From Streptomyces alboniger (GTDB lineage Bacteria > Actinomycetota > Actinomycetes > Streptomycetales > Streptomycetaceae): a stretch of 64,000 nt of DNA. The notes beneath the pieces were generated by a model. That model was given only the letters and a program-made list of their open reading frames with translations. It did not search any database and had not been told where the DNA came from. The stretch spans positions 2,418,001 through 2,482,000 of the forward strand of contig NZ_CP023695.1 in the NCBI RefSeq assembly GCF_008704395.1, given 5' to 3'. Numbering within the stretch: position 1 is the first letter of the stretch; every line of letters begins with the position of its first letter. Below, piece after piece: positions 17,489-26,581 of the stretch. Position numbers and translations under genes: made by a program.

Positions 17489-17506
17489 GTTCGGGGAGAC
17501 ACATTC

Positions 17507-17743
17507 ATGGCAACGCGCACCAAGAAGCCCTCCGAGGGCCTGCTGCCCCTCTTCGGCCTCATCCTGCTCGTACAGGGCTTCGGCTCCGCGATCACGGAAG
17601 CCGCCTGGAACACCAGCTTCGGCGTCTCGGCCCTGCTGCGGGAGGCGAACGCCCCGGCGTGGGCGGATCTGGCGGTCGGCGTGCTCGGCTGCGTCCTGCT
17701 CGCGATGGCGGCACGCCGCCGATTCACCCGAGGCCAGGCGTAG
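17507..17743 (+). CDS. Small two-segment membrane protein
   Basis: This 78-residue protein has two hydrophobic segments, LLPLFGLILLVQGFGSAI (about 12-29) and LAVGVLGCVLLAMAA (about 55-69), joined by a polar loop. GGGGAG lies 8 bases before the ATG. I do not recognise a named family. It diverges from a TetR regulator and is likely the regulated target; small TetR-controlled membrane proteins are often efflux- or stress-related, but nothing here shows that. Confidence 0.75.
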   Translation: MATRTKKPSEGLLPLFGLILLVQGFGSAITEAAWNTSFGVSALLREANAPAWADLAVGVLGCVLLAMAARRRFTRGQA

Positions 17744-17802
17744 CGCTCGCCCCGTCCGTCCCGCGATACTTCCGCCATCCCACCGGTTACGGAAGGACTC
17801 GC

Positions 17803-19110
17803 GTGCGTTCCCGCTCTCAAGTGCTGTCTCGACTCGGCGCCCTCGGCGTCGTCGCCCTGCTCGCCGGACCCCTCGTCCCGGCCCCCGCCTCCGCCGCCCC
17901 GGCCCCCGGTGAGCGCGCCGCCACCGTCGAGGAGCGGCGGCTGGACCGCGCCGCTCCCCAGGAGATCCTGCGGCGCAGCGGATTCGACTCCGTGGCCCCG
18001 GAGTTGGCGCGCGCTCTCGACAAGGCCCGCTCCTACGACCAGGCCCGCCGTCTCGTCGTACGGGAGGGCAGGGAGCTGTGGTGCCGGGCCGTTGACCGGG
18101 CGCAGGGGCGCGGGCCCGCGGGAGGGGACCTGAGCCGGGACGACGACCGGCCGCTGTACTGGGCCCGGCTGGGGATGGCGCGGGAGCTGAGGCAGTGGGA
18201 GCCGAAACGATTCTCCCTCGGGGAGGAGCGGCGCGCCCGGCTCATAGCCGCGCTGGAGAGGGCGTCGCGGGGACAGGACGCCGTACGTTTCGCCAAGGGG
18301 TCCCGCGCCCAGGGCCACACCGCGCAGGGTCAGGCCGGGAAGCACCCCGCCAAGCGGATCCTCGTCACCGGCTTCGACCCCTTCACCCTCGACCGGGACG
18401 TCCGCATCAGCAATCCGTCGGGCGCCACCGCGCTGGCCCTGGACGGCACGACCATCCAGACCGCCGACGGGCCCGCCCGCGTCGAGGCCGTCACTTTCCC
18501 CGTCCGGTGGCAGGACTTCACCGACGGGGCCGTCGAGCGGGCGTTGCGCCCGCATCTGTCGCGGGTCGACCTCTTCACCACCATCAGCCAGGGGCGAGTG
18601 GGCCGTTTCGACATCGAGCGGACCAACGGGGCCTGGCGCGGCGGCTTCCCCGACAACGACAACGTCTCCAGGACGGAGACCGTCCCGGTGAGCGATCCGG
18701 CCTCACAGCCCCAGTGGACGTCGACGACCCTCCCGTACAAGGAGATCGCGGACGCCGCCACGGGCCGCTTCCCCGTCTACGACAACACGTCCGTGACGGA
18801 GATCCCGGCGGGCGGCACCGAGCCCGTGGTCAGGCCCGACGGGCCGACCGAGGGGTCGAGGGCCCGCGCGGGAGGCGGCGGGGACTATCTGTCCAACGAG
18901 ATCGCCTACCGGGCGACGCTGCTGCGGGACCGGCTCGGGCTGCACGACCGGCTGCCCGGCGGCCATGTGCACACGCCCGTCCTGCGGTTCGGCGCGGGCA
19001 ACACCGATCCGGCGACGGGCGCCGTCACCGATCCCGAGTTCGTGCGGAACCGGCTCGACATCATCGCTCAGGTGAGGGGCATTCTGCGCGTGGCCGCGTC
19101 CGAGTCCTGA
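17803..19110 (+). CDS. Secreted pyroglutamyl-peptidase-like (C15) protein with Cys-to-Ser change
   Basis: After an N-terminal signal peptide (cleavage near residues 30-32, ASAAPA) and a helical region of about 150 residues, residues 185-430 follow the pyroglutamyl peptidase I fold: ILVTGFDPF (186-194), the catalytic-Glu motif FDIERTNGAW (Glu272), DYLSNEIAYR (361-370) and GGHVHTP (His390). In the family the third motif carries the nucleophile as YxCN; here that residue is Ser364. The protein is also twice the usual length of about 215 and is exported. It may be a Ser-variant hydrolase or a non-catalytic relative. Start GTG 17803 has GGAAGG upstream. Confidence 0.8.
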   Translation: MRSRSQVLSRLGALGVVALLAGPLVPAPASAAPAPGERAATVEERRLDRAAPQEILRRSGFDSVAPELARALDKARSYDQARRLVVREGRELWCRAVDRAQGRGPAGGDLSRDDDRPLYWARLGMARELRQWEPKRFSLGEERRARLIAALERASRGQDAVRFAKGSRAQGHTAQGQAGKHPAKRILVTGFDPFTLDRDVRISNPSGATALALDGTTIQTADGPARVEAVTFPVRWQDFTDGAVERALRPHLSRVDLFTTISQGRVGRFDIERTNGAWRGGFPDNDNVSRTETVPVSDPASQPQWTSTTLPYKEIADAATGRFPVYDNTSVTEIPAGGTEPVVRPDGPTEGSRARAGGGGDYLSNEIAYRATLLRDRLGLHDRLPGGHVHTPVLRFGAGNTDPATGAVTDPEFVRNRLDIIAQVRGILRVAASES

Positions 19111-19883
19111 CCCGCGCCCGCCGAGGCGCCGTCGTCCTCCGAGCCGTTCTCGCCCAGCAGGTCCCGAGCCATCAGCGTCGCGCCCGCGACCGCGCCCGGC
19201 ATCAGGAACACCGCGACGAACGGCACCAGGAAGACGACGGCGAGGGGCGTCCCGAAGCCCCACGCGAGCTGCTTGCGCGAGCGCAACAGGGCGAGCCGTT
19301 CGCGCAGTTCGACGCCGCGCCGCTGGAGAGCGACCGCGGTCAGCTCCTCGACCAGGAAGAAGCCGGTGACGCAGAAGCCGATCACGGGGACGACGGTCTG
19401 GCCGACCACCGGGATGAAGCCGAGCCCGAAGAGCAGGACGCCCCAGAGCAGCGCGCGCACGACGACGCGCAGGCTGTCCCGCGCGGAGATCCACAGTTCG
19501 CGCCAGAGCGGGAGCCCCGACTCGGGGGCGTGTCCCGACTCGGCGATGTCCACCTTCTCGGACAACGACTCGTAGAACGGCTGCCCGATCAGCAGCGTCA
19601 CCGCGGTGAAGGTGAGGACGGAGAGCAGCAGCGCGAGGCCGAAGAGCAGCACCGTCAGGAAGCCGCGGAAGTAGCCGCGCCACGGCGATGCCCAGTCGTC
19701 GGCGAAGGGCGTGGCCCAGCCGACGGCGTCGGAGCCCCAGAGCGCGAGTGCGACGAGCGCCCCCGCGTACAGGACGAGGGTGATGAGACCGGGCAACAGG
19801 CTCACCCCGTACTGCTTGCCGTGCTGGGCGACCCAGCGCTGCCCCTTCATCAAGTAGCCGAAGCCCACACCGAGATCACGCAT
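19068..19883 (-). CDS. EI24 / CysZ-like integral membrane protein
   Basis: This roughly 271-residue protein has the EI24 domain pattern: a hydrophobic segment LLPGLITLVLYAGALVALAL, a second pair around residues 75-105, the conserved LIGQPFYESLSEKV, then FGLGFIPVVGQTVVPVIGF and a final pair near 215-240. Bacterial relatives include CysZ sulfate permeases, but most actinobacterial members have no known role. I start at the second methionine (19883), which gives MRDLGVGFGYLMKG as in relatives. It overlaps the end of the convergent C15-like gene by 43 bp. Confidence 0.85.
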   Translation of the reverse strand: MRDLGVGFGYLMKGQRWVAQHGKQYGVSLLPGLITLVLYAGALVALALWGSDAVGWATPFADDWASPWRGYFRGFLTVLLFGLALLLSVLTFTAVTLLIGQPFYESLSEKVDIAESGHAPESGLPLWRELWISARDSLRVVVRALLWGVLLFGLGFIPVVGQTVVPVIGFCVTGFFLVEELTAVALQRRGVELRERLALLRSRKQLAWGFGTPLAVVFLVPFVAVFLMPGAVAGATLMARDLLGENGSEDDGASAGAGQDSDAATRRMPLT

Positions 19884-20021
19884 GCGGCACACCCTAGCCG
19901 CAGGTGAGGGGCGGTTTGCGGGCTCCCGCGTGCCAGGACTGTCACAGCCCTCTCGAATACCCCCTTGTTGTGCAGGAGTTGAACCGTGTAAGACCTCGCT
20001 TACCGATCAACGGAGGTACGC

Positions 20022-22607
20022 ATGGGTATATCCCGGCCATCCGGACCCGTTCTGCTCACCACCGCCGCCACGGCCGGCGCGCTGGTCCTCACCGCGCTCG
20101 TCCCGGGCAGCGCGACCGCCGACCCGACACCGCGCCCGGTCACCCGCGAGGGTTCGCCGCTCGGCGACGGCCGGGCGGCCATGACCCCGGAAGCCGCTGC
20201 CGAGCGCGCCCTCGGCAGCGCGCCGGCCCCGGAGCTCACGGATGAGAGGGGCCGCGGCTATCCGCGCGAGCGGAAGCTCACCGCGCCTCCGGAGAACTCC
20301 GCCGACAAGTCGATAAAGCTGGGGCTCACGCCGTACCACGGCATCGCCCCGAAGCTGAACGAACTCCAGCGCGTCGGCGACCGCGTGAGCGTGGAGATCG
20401 CGGGCCGTTCCGCGGGCGGGCACCAGCTCTACCTCGTGACGGTCACGGCCCCCGAGTCCGCGCCCGAGGCCGCCCGGCAGGAGCGGATGCGCGAGCGCAT
20501 CGAGAACGCCCCCTCGGCCGCCGCGAAGGACAAGGCGATCAGGGCCTCGTACAAGACGCCCGTCTTCATCAACAACAACATCCACGGCAACGAGTGGGAG
20601 GGCACCGACGCCGCCCTGAAGCTCATCGAGAAGCTGGCGAAGGCGAAGGACAAGAAGAGCCGGTCCCTGCTCGCGCACAACCGCCTCTACTTCAACATCA
20701 CCGCCAATCCCGACGGCCGTATCGCCGGAACCCGCGCCAACGCGGCCGGCTTCGACCTCAACCGCGACTTCATCACCGCCTCCCAGCCCGAGGCCCGCGC
20801 GGTCCGCGAGATCGCCGTCGCCAAGCAGCCGGCCGTGATGATCGATCTGCACGGCTATGTGAACGGCACGCTGATCGAGCCGACCACTCCCCCGCACGGC
20901 GAGAACTACGAGTACGACCTCTTCCTCAAGAACTCCTACGCCAACGCCCTCGGCATGGAGGCCGCCGTCAACGGCCTCGGCTACACGGAGGAGAAGGACG
21001 GCGTGAAGCCCGCCGTCATCCCCTTCCGCGACCAGGAGGAGGGCTGGGACGACTGGCCGCCCATCTTCACCCCGCAGTACCTGCCGTTCCACGGCGCGGT
21101 GGCCACGCACACCATCGAGTTCCCGATGCAGGTGAACAACGCGGCGTACGAGAGGGAGCCGGTGGCGGAGCTGCGGCGCAGGGCGGCCGTCAACGTCGAC
21201 ATCGCGGGCGCGGCCATGCGCGCGAGCGTCGACTACGCCGACCGGCACCGGACCTCGCTCATCGCCGACCAGATCGAGGTCTTCCGGCGGGGCGCGACGG
21301 GCGCGAAGCAGGTCCCGGTGTCTAAGGAGACGGTGCCGGGCGTGCCCGGGATCGGGCCCGAGGATGTGTACACGACCACGTTCCCGCGCGCGTACGTGAT
21401 TCCGGCGGGCGGGCGCGGCCAGCGGTCGGCGACGGCGGCGGCGCGGCTCGTTGACCACCTGCTCACCAACGACGTACGCGTCGAGCGCGCGGGCCACCGC
21501 TTCCGGCTGGGCGGGACGACGTATCCGAAGGGTTCGTACGTCGTCGACATGCACCAGCCCAAACGGGGTCTGGCCAATGTGATGCTGGCCGACGGACGAG
21601 ACATCAGCGGCAAGGTGTCGGCCATGTACGACATCTCCGGGTGGAGCCTCGGGCGGCTGTGGGGCGCGAGCGTCGCCTCCGTGAAGAAGGGCGACCTCGA
21701 CCGTGTCCGGGCGCGTGAAGTGCGGGCCGCCTCCCGGGTCGGCCATGTGGCGCCGCGCGGCGATCTGCGGCTGCGGCTCGACGACCCGCGGGAGATCGCG
21801 GCCGTCAACTTCCTGCTGGCTGAGGGTGTTTCGGTACGCCGCGACCGGGACGGAAGCGCGATCGTGCCGTCGTCCGCGCGCCGGACGGCGGCGGTGGCCG
21901 CGCGGAGGTACGACGTCGAGTTCGACGCCACGAAGGCCGAGGGCGGCGCCGCGCTGCACCGTACGCGCGTCGCGGCTGCGGTCACGCCGGGCGAACTGTT
22001 CGCGCTGCGGGAGATGAACTTCGACGTGACGCCCGTGTCGACGGCCGTGCTCAACGCGGGCTTCGACTGGAGGAGGACGGACGCGCTCTTCGTGTCGGCG
22101 GGGCTCGACCACGACAAGCTGAACGCGACGGCGAGGGCCGGCCTCGACCGGTTCCTGACCGAGGGCGGCGGGCTCGTCGGCCGTGGCGCGGCGGGCGCCG
22201 CGCTGAACGCCGACGCCGGGCTGCTCGCCGTGAAGCCGGTGGAGGGCAACGGCGACGCCAACGGCGTGGTGCGCGTGGCCAACAGGGGCGGCACGGTCAC
22301 CGGCGGCGCCCCGGCCCACAGCTTCGTCTACTCCCCGATGTGGTTCACCGGCCTCGGCTCCGGCGTGCGCGTGGAGCAGAGGTACGGGAGCGGCGACCTC
22401 CTGGTCTCCGGGCACTGGCGGGCCGTGGAGGACGGCACCGGGGGCCCCTCGGCCGCCGCGGGCCGGCCTTGTGTCGTCAGCGGGACTGCTCGGGGCGCGG
22501 GCGTGGTCCTGTTCGGCACCGAGCCACTGTTCCGCGACCATCCGAAGGGGGCGTTCCCGCAGGTAGGGCGGGCCCTGCTGAGCGTCGACCGGAGGCATTC
22601 CGTCTGA
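20022..22607 (+). CDS. Secreted M14 family zinc carboxypeptidase
   Basis: This 861-residue protein has a signal peptide (hydrophobic 10-27, cleavage near SATADP) and an M14 metallocarboxypeptidase domain. Zinc ligands are His188 and Glu191 in HGNEWEG and His277 in DLHGY. NPDGR (229-233) and LNRDF follow the family pattern, and Glu366 in HTIEFPM is the catalytic base. The long C-terminal part (about 430-861) has no motif I recognise and may be a glutamine-amidotransferase-like or adhesive domain. It probably trims peptides outside the cell. GGAGGT precedes the ATG. Confidence 0.9.
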   Translation: MGISRPSGPVLLTTAATAGALVLTALVPGSATADPTPRPVTREGSPLGDGRAAMTPEAAAERALGSAPAPELTDERGRGYPRERKLTAPPENSADKSIKLGLTPYHGIAPKLNELQRVGDRVSVEIAGRSAGGHQLYLVTVTAPESAPEAARQERMRERIENAPSAAAKDKAIRASYKTPVFINNNIHGNEWEGTDAALKLIEKLAKAKDKKSRSLLAHNRLYFNITANPDGRIAGTRANAAGFDLNRDFITASQPEARAVREIAVAKQPAVMIDLHGYVNGTLIEPTTPPHGENYEYDLFLKNSYANALGMEAAVNGLGYTEEKDGVKPAVIPFRDQEEGWDDWPPIFTPQYLPFHGAVATHTIEFPMQVNNAAYEREPVAELRRRAAVNVDIAGAAMRASVDYADRHRTSLIADQIEVFRRGATGAKQVPVSKETVPGVPGIGPEDVYTTTFPRAYVIPAGGRGQRSATAAARLVDHLLTNDVRVERAGHRFRLGGTTYPKGSYVVDMHQPKRGLANVMLADGRDISGKVSAMYDISGWSLGRLWGASVASVKKGDLDRVRAREVRAASRVGHVAPRGDLRLRLDDPREIAAVNFLLAEGVSVRRDRDGSAIVPSSARRTAAVAARRYDVEFDATKAEGGAALHRTRVAAAVTPGELFALREMNFDVTPVSTAVLNAGFDWRRTDALFVSAGLDHDKLNATARAGLDRFLTEGGGLVGRGAAGAALNADAGLLAVKPVEGNGDANGVVRVANRGGTVTGGAPAHSFVYSPMWFTGLGSGVRVEQRYGSGDLLVSGHWRAVEDGTGGPSAAAGRPCVVSGTARGAGVVLFGTEPLFRDHPKGAFPQVGRALLSVDRRHSV

Positions 22608-22615
22608 CCGGCGAA

Positions 22616-22647
22616 GGGCCGCACCCCTGCTTCGGGGTGCGGCCCTC
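22616..22647. terminator. Bidirectional terminator after the M14 peptidase gene
   Basis: AGGGCCGCACCCC (22616-22628) pairs perfectly with 22635-22647 around TGCTTC, a 13-bp stem. It serves the peptidase gene and the convergent ohr gene. Confidence 0.9.
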
Positions 22648-22693
22648 ATGTGCGTACGTACGTTACGGGCGTACGGCCCGGGCCTCCGAGCGG

Positions 22694-23122
22694 TCAGGCG
22701 ACCGCCAGCTCGACCTTGATGTTGCCGCGCGTGGCGTTCGAGTAGGGGCACACCTGGTGGGCCTTCTCGACCAGCGACCGCGCGGTGGCCGCGTCCACGT
22801 TCGGGATGGAGGCGGTGATCGCGACCTCCAGGCCGAAGCCGCCCGACTCGTTCTGGCCTATGCCGACCTGGGCGGTCACGGTCGAGCCGGAGATGTCGGC
22901 GTTCTCCTTGCGGGCGACCACGCCGAGGGCGCCCTGGAAGCAGGCGCTGTAGCCGGCGGCGAACAGTTGCTCGGGGTTGGTGCCCGCGCCGCTGCCGCCC
23001 ATCTCCCTCGGGGGGTTCACCACGACGTCGAGCTTGCCGTCGTCGCTGGCCACACGGCCGTCGCGGCCGTTCTCCGCGGTGGCGGTGGCGGTGTACTTGA
23101 CGTCGATCTTCTGGATGGACAT
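22694..23122 (-). CDS. ohr: Organic hydroperoxide resistance protein Ohr
   Basis: Ohr is a thiol peroxidase that reduces organic hydroperoxides in the cytosol, usually with lipoylated protein as reductant. The 142-residue protein has both redox cysteines in their family motifs, AAGYSACFQGAL and HQVCPYSNATRG, and the metal-free OsmC fold sequence. Start ATG 23122 has AGGAGG upstream. It lies downstream of, and in the same direction as, a quinone-oxidoreductase-like gene. Confidence 0.94.
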   Translation of the reverse strand: MSIQKIDVKYTATATAENGRDGRVASDDGKLDVVVNPPREMGGSGAGTNPEQLFAAGYSACFQGALGVVARKENADISGSTVTAQVGIGQNESGGFGLEVAITASIPNVDAATARSLVEKAHQVCPYSNATRGNIKVELAVA

Positions 23123-23246
23123 AAGAGCCAATTCCTCCTGAGACGTGCCACGGTGCGCGCCCACACCGCGGCCAAGTGGAATCAGGTTATCGGATGCCGG
23201 AAGACCAAGGGGGGTGCCCTGTCCGGGCCGGGTCGGGACGGGCACC

Positions 23247-24278
23247 TCAGACGAGGGAGACGATCATCTTTCCGGTGTTCTCGCCGCGGAGCATGCCGAG
23301 GAAGGCCTCCACGCCGTTCTCGACGCCCTCGACGACCGTCTCGCGGTGCTTGAGTTCACCGGAGCGGATCCAGGCGCCGACCTCGCGGACGAACTGCGGC
23401 TGGAGCGCGTTGTGGTCCTGCACGAGCATGCCCTGGATGCGCAGCCGCTTGCCGATGACCAGGGCGAGGTTGCGCGGAGCCGGGGTCGGCTCCTTCTCGT
23501 TGTAGCTGGCGATCATGCCGCAGACGGTGATGCGGCCGTGCACGTTCAGGCGGCTGATGGCGGCTTCCAGGTGCTCGCCGCCGACGTTGTCGAAGTAGAC
23601 GTCGATGCCGTCGGGGGCGGCTTCCTTGAGCTGCTCGGCGACCGGCTTGTCGTCCTTGTAGTTGAAGGCCGCGTCGAAGCCGTACTCCTCGACGAGCAGC
23701 TTCACCTTGTCGTCCGACCCCGCCGAGCCGATGACGCGCGAGGCACCCTTCAGCTTGGCGATCTGGCCGACCTGGCTGCCGACGGCACCCGCCGCGCCTG
23801 AGACGAAGACCGCGTCACCCTCCTTGAAGGAGGCCACTTCGAGCAGCCCGGCGTAGGCGGTCATGCCCGGCATGCCGAGCACACCGAGGTAGGCGGAGAG
23901 CGGCGCGGCCTGGGCATCGACCTTGGTGGCGTGCCGGGCGGGCACGGAGGCGTACTCGCGCCAGCCCGCGAAGTGCAGCACGTGGTCGCCCACCGCGAAG
24001 CCCTCGGCGTTGGAGGCGACGACCTCGCCGACCGCGCCGCCCTCCATGGGCTGGTCGAGCTGGAACGGCGGGACGTACGACTTCACGTCGTTCATCCGGC
24101 CCCGCATGTACGGGTCCACCGAGAAGTGGAGGTTGCGGACCAGGACGCGGCCCTCGGCGGGGGCGGTGACGGGGGCCTCGCGCAGCGCGAAGTCCTCCGG
24201 AACCGGCCAGCCGTCGGGGCGGCGGACCAGGTGCCACTCACGGCTGACGGAGGGGAGCTGCTCGGGGGTGACGGACAT
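23247..24278 (-). CDS. NADPH-dependent oxidoreductase of the CurA/PTGR (leukotriene B4 dehydrogenase) family
   Basis: This 343-residue medium-chain reductase has the family opening (SREWHLVRRPDGWP, then NLHFSVDPYMRGRM) and the nucleotide-binding loop VFVSGAAGAVGSQVGQIAK. The zinc ligands of alcohol dehydrogenases are absent. It reduces the double bond of enones such as quinone-like or lipid-derived electrophiles; the exact substrate is unknown. It diverges from a MarR regulator, a common arrangement for electrophile- and oxidant-sensing systems. Confidence 0.92.
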   Translation of the reverse strand: MSVTPEQLPSVSREWHLVRRPDGWPVPEDFALREAPVTAPAEGRVLVRNLHFSVDPYMRGRMNDVKSYVPPFQLDQPMEGGAVGEVVASNAEGFAVGDHVLHFAGWREYASVPARHATKVDAQAAPLSAYLGVLGMPGMTAYAGLLEVASFKEGDAVFVSGAAGAVGSQVGQIAKLKGASRVIGSAGSDDKVKLLVEEYGFDAAFNYKDDKPVAEQLKEAAPDGIDVYFDNVGGEHLEAAISRLNVHGRITVCGMIASYNEKEPTPAPRNLALVIGKRLRIQGMLVQDHNALQPQFVREVGAWIRSGELKHRETVVEGVENGVEAFLGMLRGENTGKMIVSLV

Positions 24279-24388
24279 GGGGCGTCCTCCTCTTGCTTAC
24301 GTACGGGGTTCTGGCCGTTGCTTGCCTGCGGGGGGCTGAGCGCGGGCCGCGCGGCCCGCTGGGCCCGCCGGGCCGGAAAAATGCTTCA

Positions 24389-24402
24389 GTTGATGAAACA
24401 AC
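24389..24402. promoter_or_regulatory. Candidate MarR operator
   Basis: GTTGATGAAACAAC has perfect GTTG/CAAC arms and lies in the only AT-rich patch between the divergent oxidoreductase and marR-type genes. A related sequence, TTCATGATGTCAAG, lies at about 24418-24431, closer to the marR start. Both are plausible binding sites for that regulator. Confidence 0.5.
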
Positions 24403-24452
24403 CATGCTCCTGGATATTTCATGATGTCAAGTAACCGGGTAGCCTGGTCATC

Positions 24453-24905
24453 ATGGCCACGAGTAGCTCGCGTACCCCTTCACCTCGCGCCGACCCGCTG
24501 ACGCTCCAGGTCGTCGAGCTGATCGGCGCTGTCGTGGGGCGCTACCACGAGGAGTACGAGGAGGCGGCGGCCGAGCACTCGCTGACCGGTGCGCAGGCGC
24601 GCGTCCTGGGGCTGCTCTTCATCGAACCTATGCCCATGCGCCGCATCGCGCAGAAGCTGAAGTGCGAGCCGTCGAACATCACGGGCATCGTCGACCGGCT
24701 GGAGGCCCGCGGCCTCGTCGAGCGGCGGCCCGACCCCGCCGACCGGCGCGTGAAGCTCGCGGCGCCGACCGCCGAGGGCGCGGACGTGGCCCGCGGGCTG
24801 CGCGACTCCCTGAACTTCGCGCGCGAGCCGCTGGCGGAGCTGTCCCACGAGGAGCGGCTCTCACTGCGGGACCTGCTGCGGAGGATGCTGGGCGAGGAGG
24901 CGTAG
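24453..24905 (+). CDS. MarR family transcriptional regulator
   Basis: This 150-residue protein has the MarR winged helix: LTGAQARVLGLLF, then MRRIAQKLKCEPSNITGIVDRLEARGLVERRPDPADRRVKLAAPT, followed by a dimerising C-terminal helix. One cysteine (in KLKCEPSN) sits in the DNA-binding region. It diverges from a CurA-like reductase and probably represses it, with release by an electrophile or phenolic ligand. No SD-like sequence is obvious before the ATG. Confidence 0.92.
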   Translation: MATSSSRTPSPRADPLTLQVVELIGAVVGRYHEEYEEAAAEHSLTGAQARVLGLLFIEPMPMRRIAQKLKCEPSNITGIVDRLEARGLVERRPDPADRRVKLAAPTAEGADVARGLRDSLNFAREPLAELSHEERLSLRDLLRRMLGEEA

Positions 24906-25122
24906 CAGGAAGCGGGGTGCGGCCGGTACGGCCGGGGGCGACCGCCCGTCGTTCCGGAAGCGCATTCCAGGGCGTGAGTGTTTGTGCTGGTCAGCGGGTG
25001 TTCCAGCGTTCCAGTGTCCCGTGTCGGCGGCCCGTTGTGGCGGGCGGGACGGGTCGCGGCGGACGCTGTGGCCGTCCGAGCAGCCCGCCGGACGACCACT
25101 CTTTGCACTCTTGGAGTTCTCG

Positions 25123-25659
25123 ATGCGCTCGCGTCTCGCCGCCCGTTCCACCCGCCTCGTCCTGACCACCGTCGCCGCCGCGGCCCTCACCGCCACCGCG
25201 ACCGGCGCCGCCCTCGCCGCCGTGGGCGGCCAGAGCACGGCCCATGCCGTCGAGCAGGCCTGCGGAACCAACGATCTGACCTTCAAGATCACCGAGAAGA
25301 CGCAGGCCGGCGGGTATCTCCTCGTGACCGCCAAGGCCAGGCCCGGCATCACCTGCTACCTGGACGGAACCACCCCCTCCGCGTCCTTCGGATCCTCCGC
25401 GGACTCGGAGGTCACCCCCGCCGAGCAGGGCATGACCGAGAACGTCAAGCTCTCCGGTTCCGCCGCCGCCTACGCCGGCATCAACCCCAAGACCACCGAC
25501 GACGACTACGGCATCGAATTCGAGCAGCTCTTCCTCGCCGTCGCCGGTGACGAGGACAACACCGTCACCCTCCGCCTGCCCAGCCCCACCCTGATCGACA
25601 AGCCGGTCTCCACCAACTGGCACGCGAACCCCGCGGACGCCGTTCCCTTCTCCAGCTGA
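25123..25659 (+). CDS. Secreted DUF4232-like protein
   Basis: The 178-residue product begins with a signal peptide (SRLAARSTRLVLTTVAAAAL, cleavage near ALAAVGG). The mature part has two cysteines (ACGTNDL and GITCYLDG) in the spacing of DUF4232, a beta-sandwich domain common in Streptomyces exported proteins. The role is unknown. GGAG lies 6 bases before the ATG at 25123. It stands alone between the MarR gene and the convergent SCO2400-type gene. Confidence 0.8.
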   Translation: MRSRLAARSTRLVLTTVAAAALTATATGAALAAVGGQSTAHAVEQACGTNDLTFKITEKTQAGGYLLVTAKARPGITCYLDGTTPSASFGSSADSEVTPAEQGMTENVKLSGSAAAYAGINPKTTDDDYGIEFEQLFLAVAGDEDNTVTLRLPSPTLIDKPVSTNWHANPADAVPFSS

Positions 25660-25680
25660 CCCGCGCCGACCGGCTCCGCG

Positions 25681-26460
25681 TCACCTGCACCACCACAGGA
25701 AGCGGTCGCACGTCTCGGTCGGCTCCGGTTCGGGGGTGGGCCGCGGGTTCTCCGAGGTCGGCGGGGGCTGGGTGGGGGCGGGAGTGCCAGGGGTACCGGC
25801 CGGGGCGTCGGGGGCGTCGGGGGCGTCCGGCGAGGAGGGGGCCGGCCCGTCCGCGGTCTCTTCGCGCTCCCGCCCTTCCCGCGCCGCCGCCCTCTCCTCC
25901 TTCCCCTTCGCCCTCTCCCTGTCCTTCTCCCTCTCTCGCTCCTTCTTCGCCTTGTCCTTCTTCTCCTCGTCGTCCTCGCCCTTCGTGGCGGACGGCGAGT
26001 CGGAGGTGCCCGTCGCGTCCGCCGCCGGTAGGGCGTCGCCCGGGGCCGCGGACCGGCTCGGGGCCGGGCCGGTCCCGTCGTCCGGGGCGGACGCGGCGGT
26101 GGGGTCCCCCAAGCCCAAGGGCCCCTCGGCGCCCAGCTCGGCCAGGCTCAGGCCGCCCGCCGCGAGCGCGAGGCCGGCGGTGGCGAGCAGGAGCTTGCGG
26201 CGCCTGCGCCGGTGCGCCCTGCGGCCGCGTTCCCCGCGTCCGCCTTCCTTGCGTCCGCTCTCCGTGCGACTGCTTTCCTTGCGGCGGGCGCGGCTGCGGG
26301 GCCGCCGTGCCTCCTCGTCGTACGGGTCCTCGCTGCCGCCCGGTTCCCCGCGCGCGGCGACGGCCCGCCCGTACTCCCGGCAGGATTCGGCCGGGGTTCC
26401 GCACCCCGGGCAGGCGAGGGCGCCGTTGAGGTGCCTGCGGCACGGGTGGCAGTAGTCCAT
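25681..26460 (-). CDS. SCO2400-family zinc-ribbon membrane protein
   Basis: The 259-residue protein opens with MDYCHPCRRHLNGALACPGCG, a four-cysteine zinc ribbon typical of the Streptomyces SCO2400 family. A basic, disordered region, one transmembrane segment (LLLATAGLALAAGGLSLA, about 88-105), a long charged Lys/Glu/Arg and Pro-rich tail, and a conserved end CDRFLWWCR follow. The predicted topology puts the ribbon inside and the tail outside. The function is unknown. The charged part (about 162-195) is low-complexity and likely varies between strains. Confidence 0.85.
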   Translation of the reverse strand: MDYCHPCRRHLNGALACPGCGTPAESCREYGRAVAARGEPGGSEDPYDEEARRPRSRARRKESSRTESGRKEGGRGERGRRAHRRRRRKLLLATAGLALAAGGLSLAELGAEGPLGLGDPTAASAPDDGTGPAPSRSAAPGDALPAADATGTSDSPSATKGEDDEEKKDKAKKEREREKDRERAKGKEERAAAREGREREETADGPAPSSPDAPDAPDAPAGTPGTPAPTQPPPTSENPRPTPEPEPTETCDRFLWWCR

Positions 26461-26581
26461 GAGGCATGGAGGCTAGGTGGCAGGCCGTCGGCAGCGGAAG
26501 CCGCCGCTGTGAAAGTTGTGTGCGGAATCAATAACTCCGGGCGCGGCGGCGTTGTCAGTGGCAGGAGGCATGATCGGTGGC

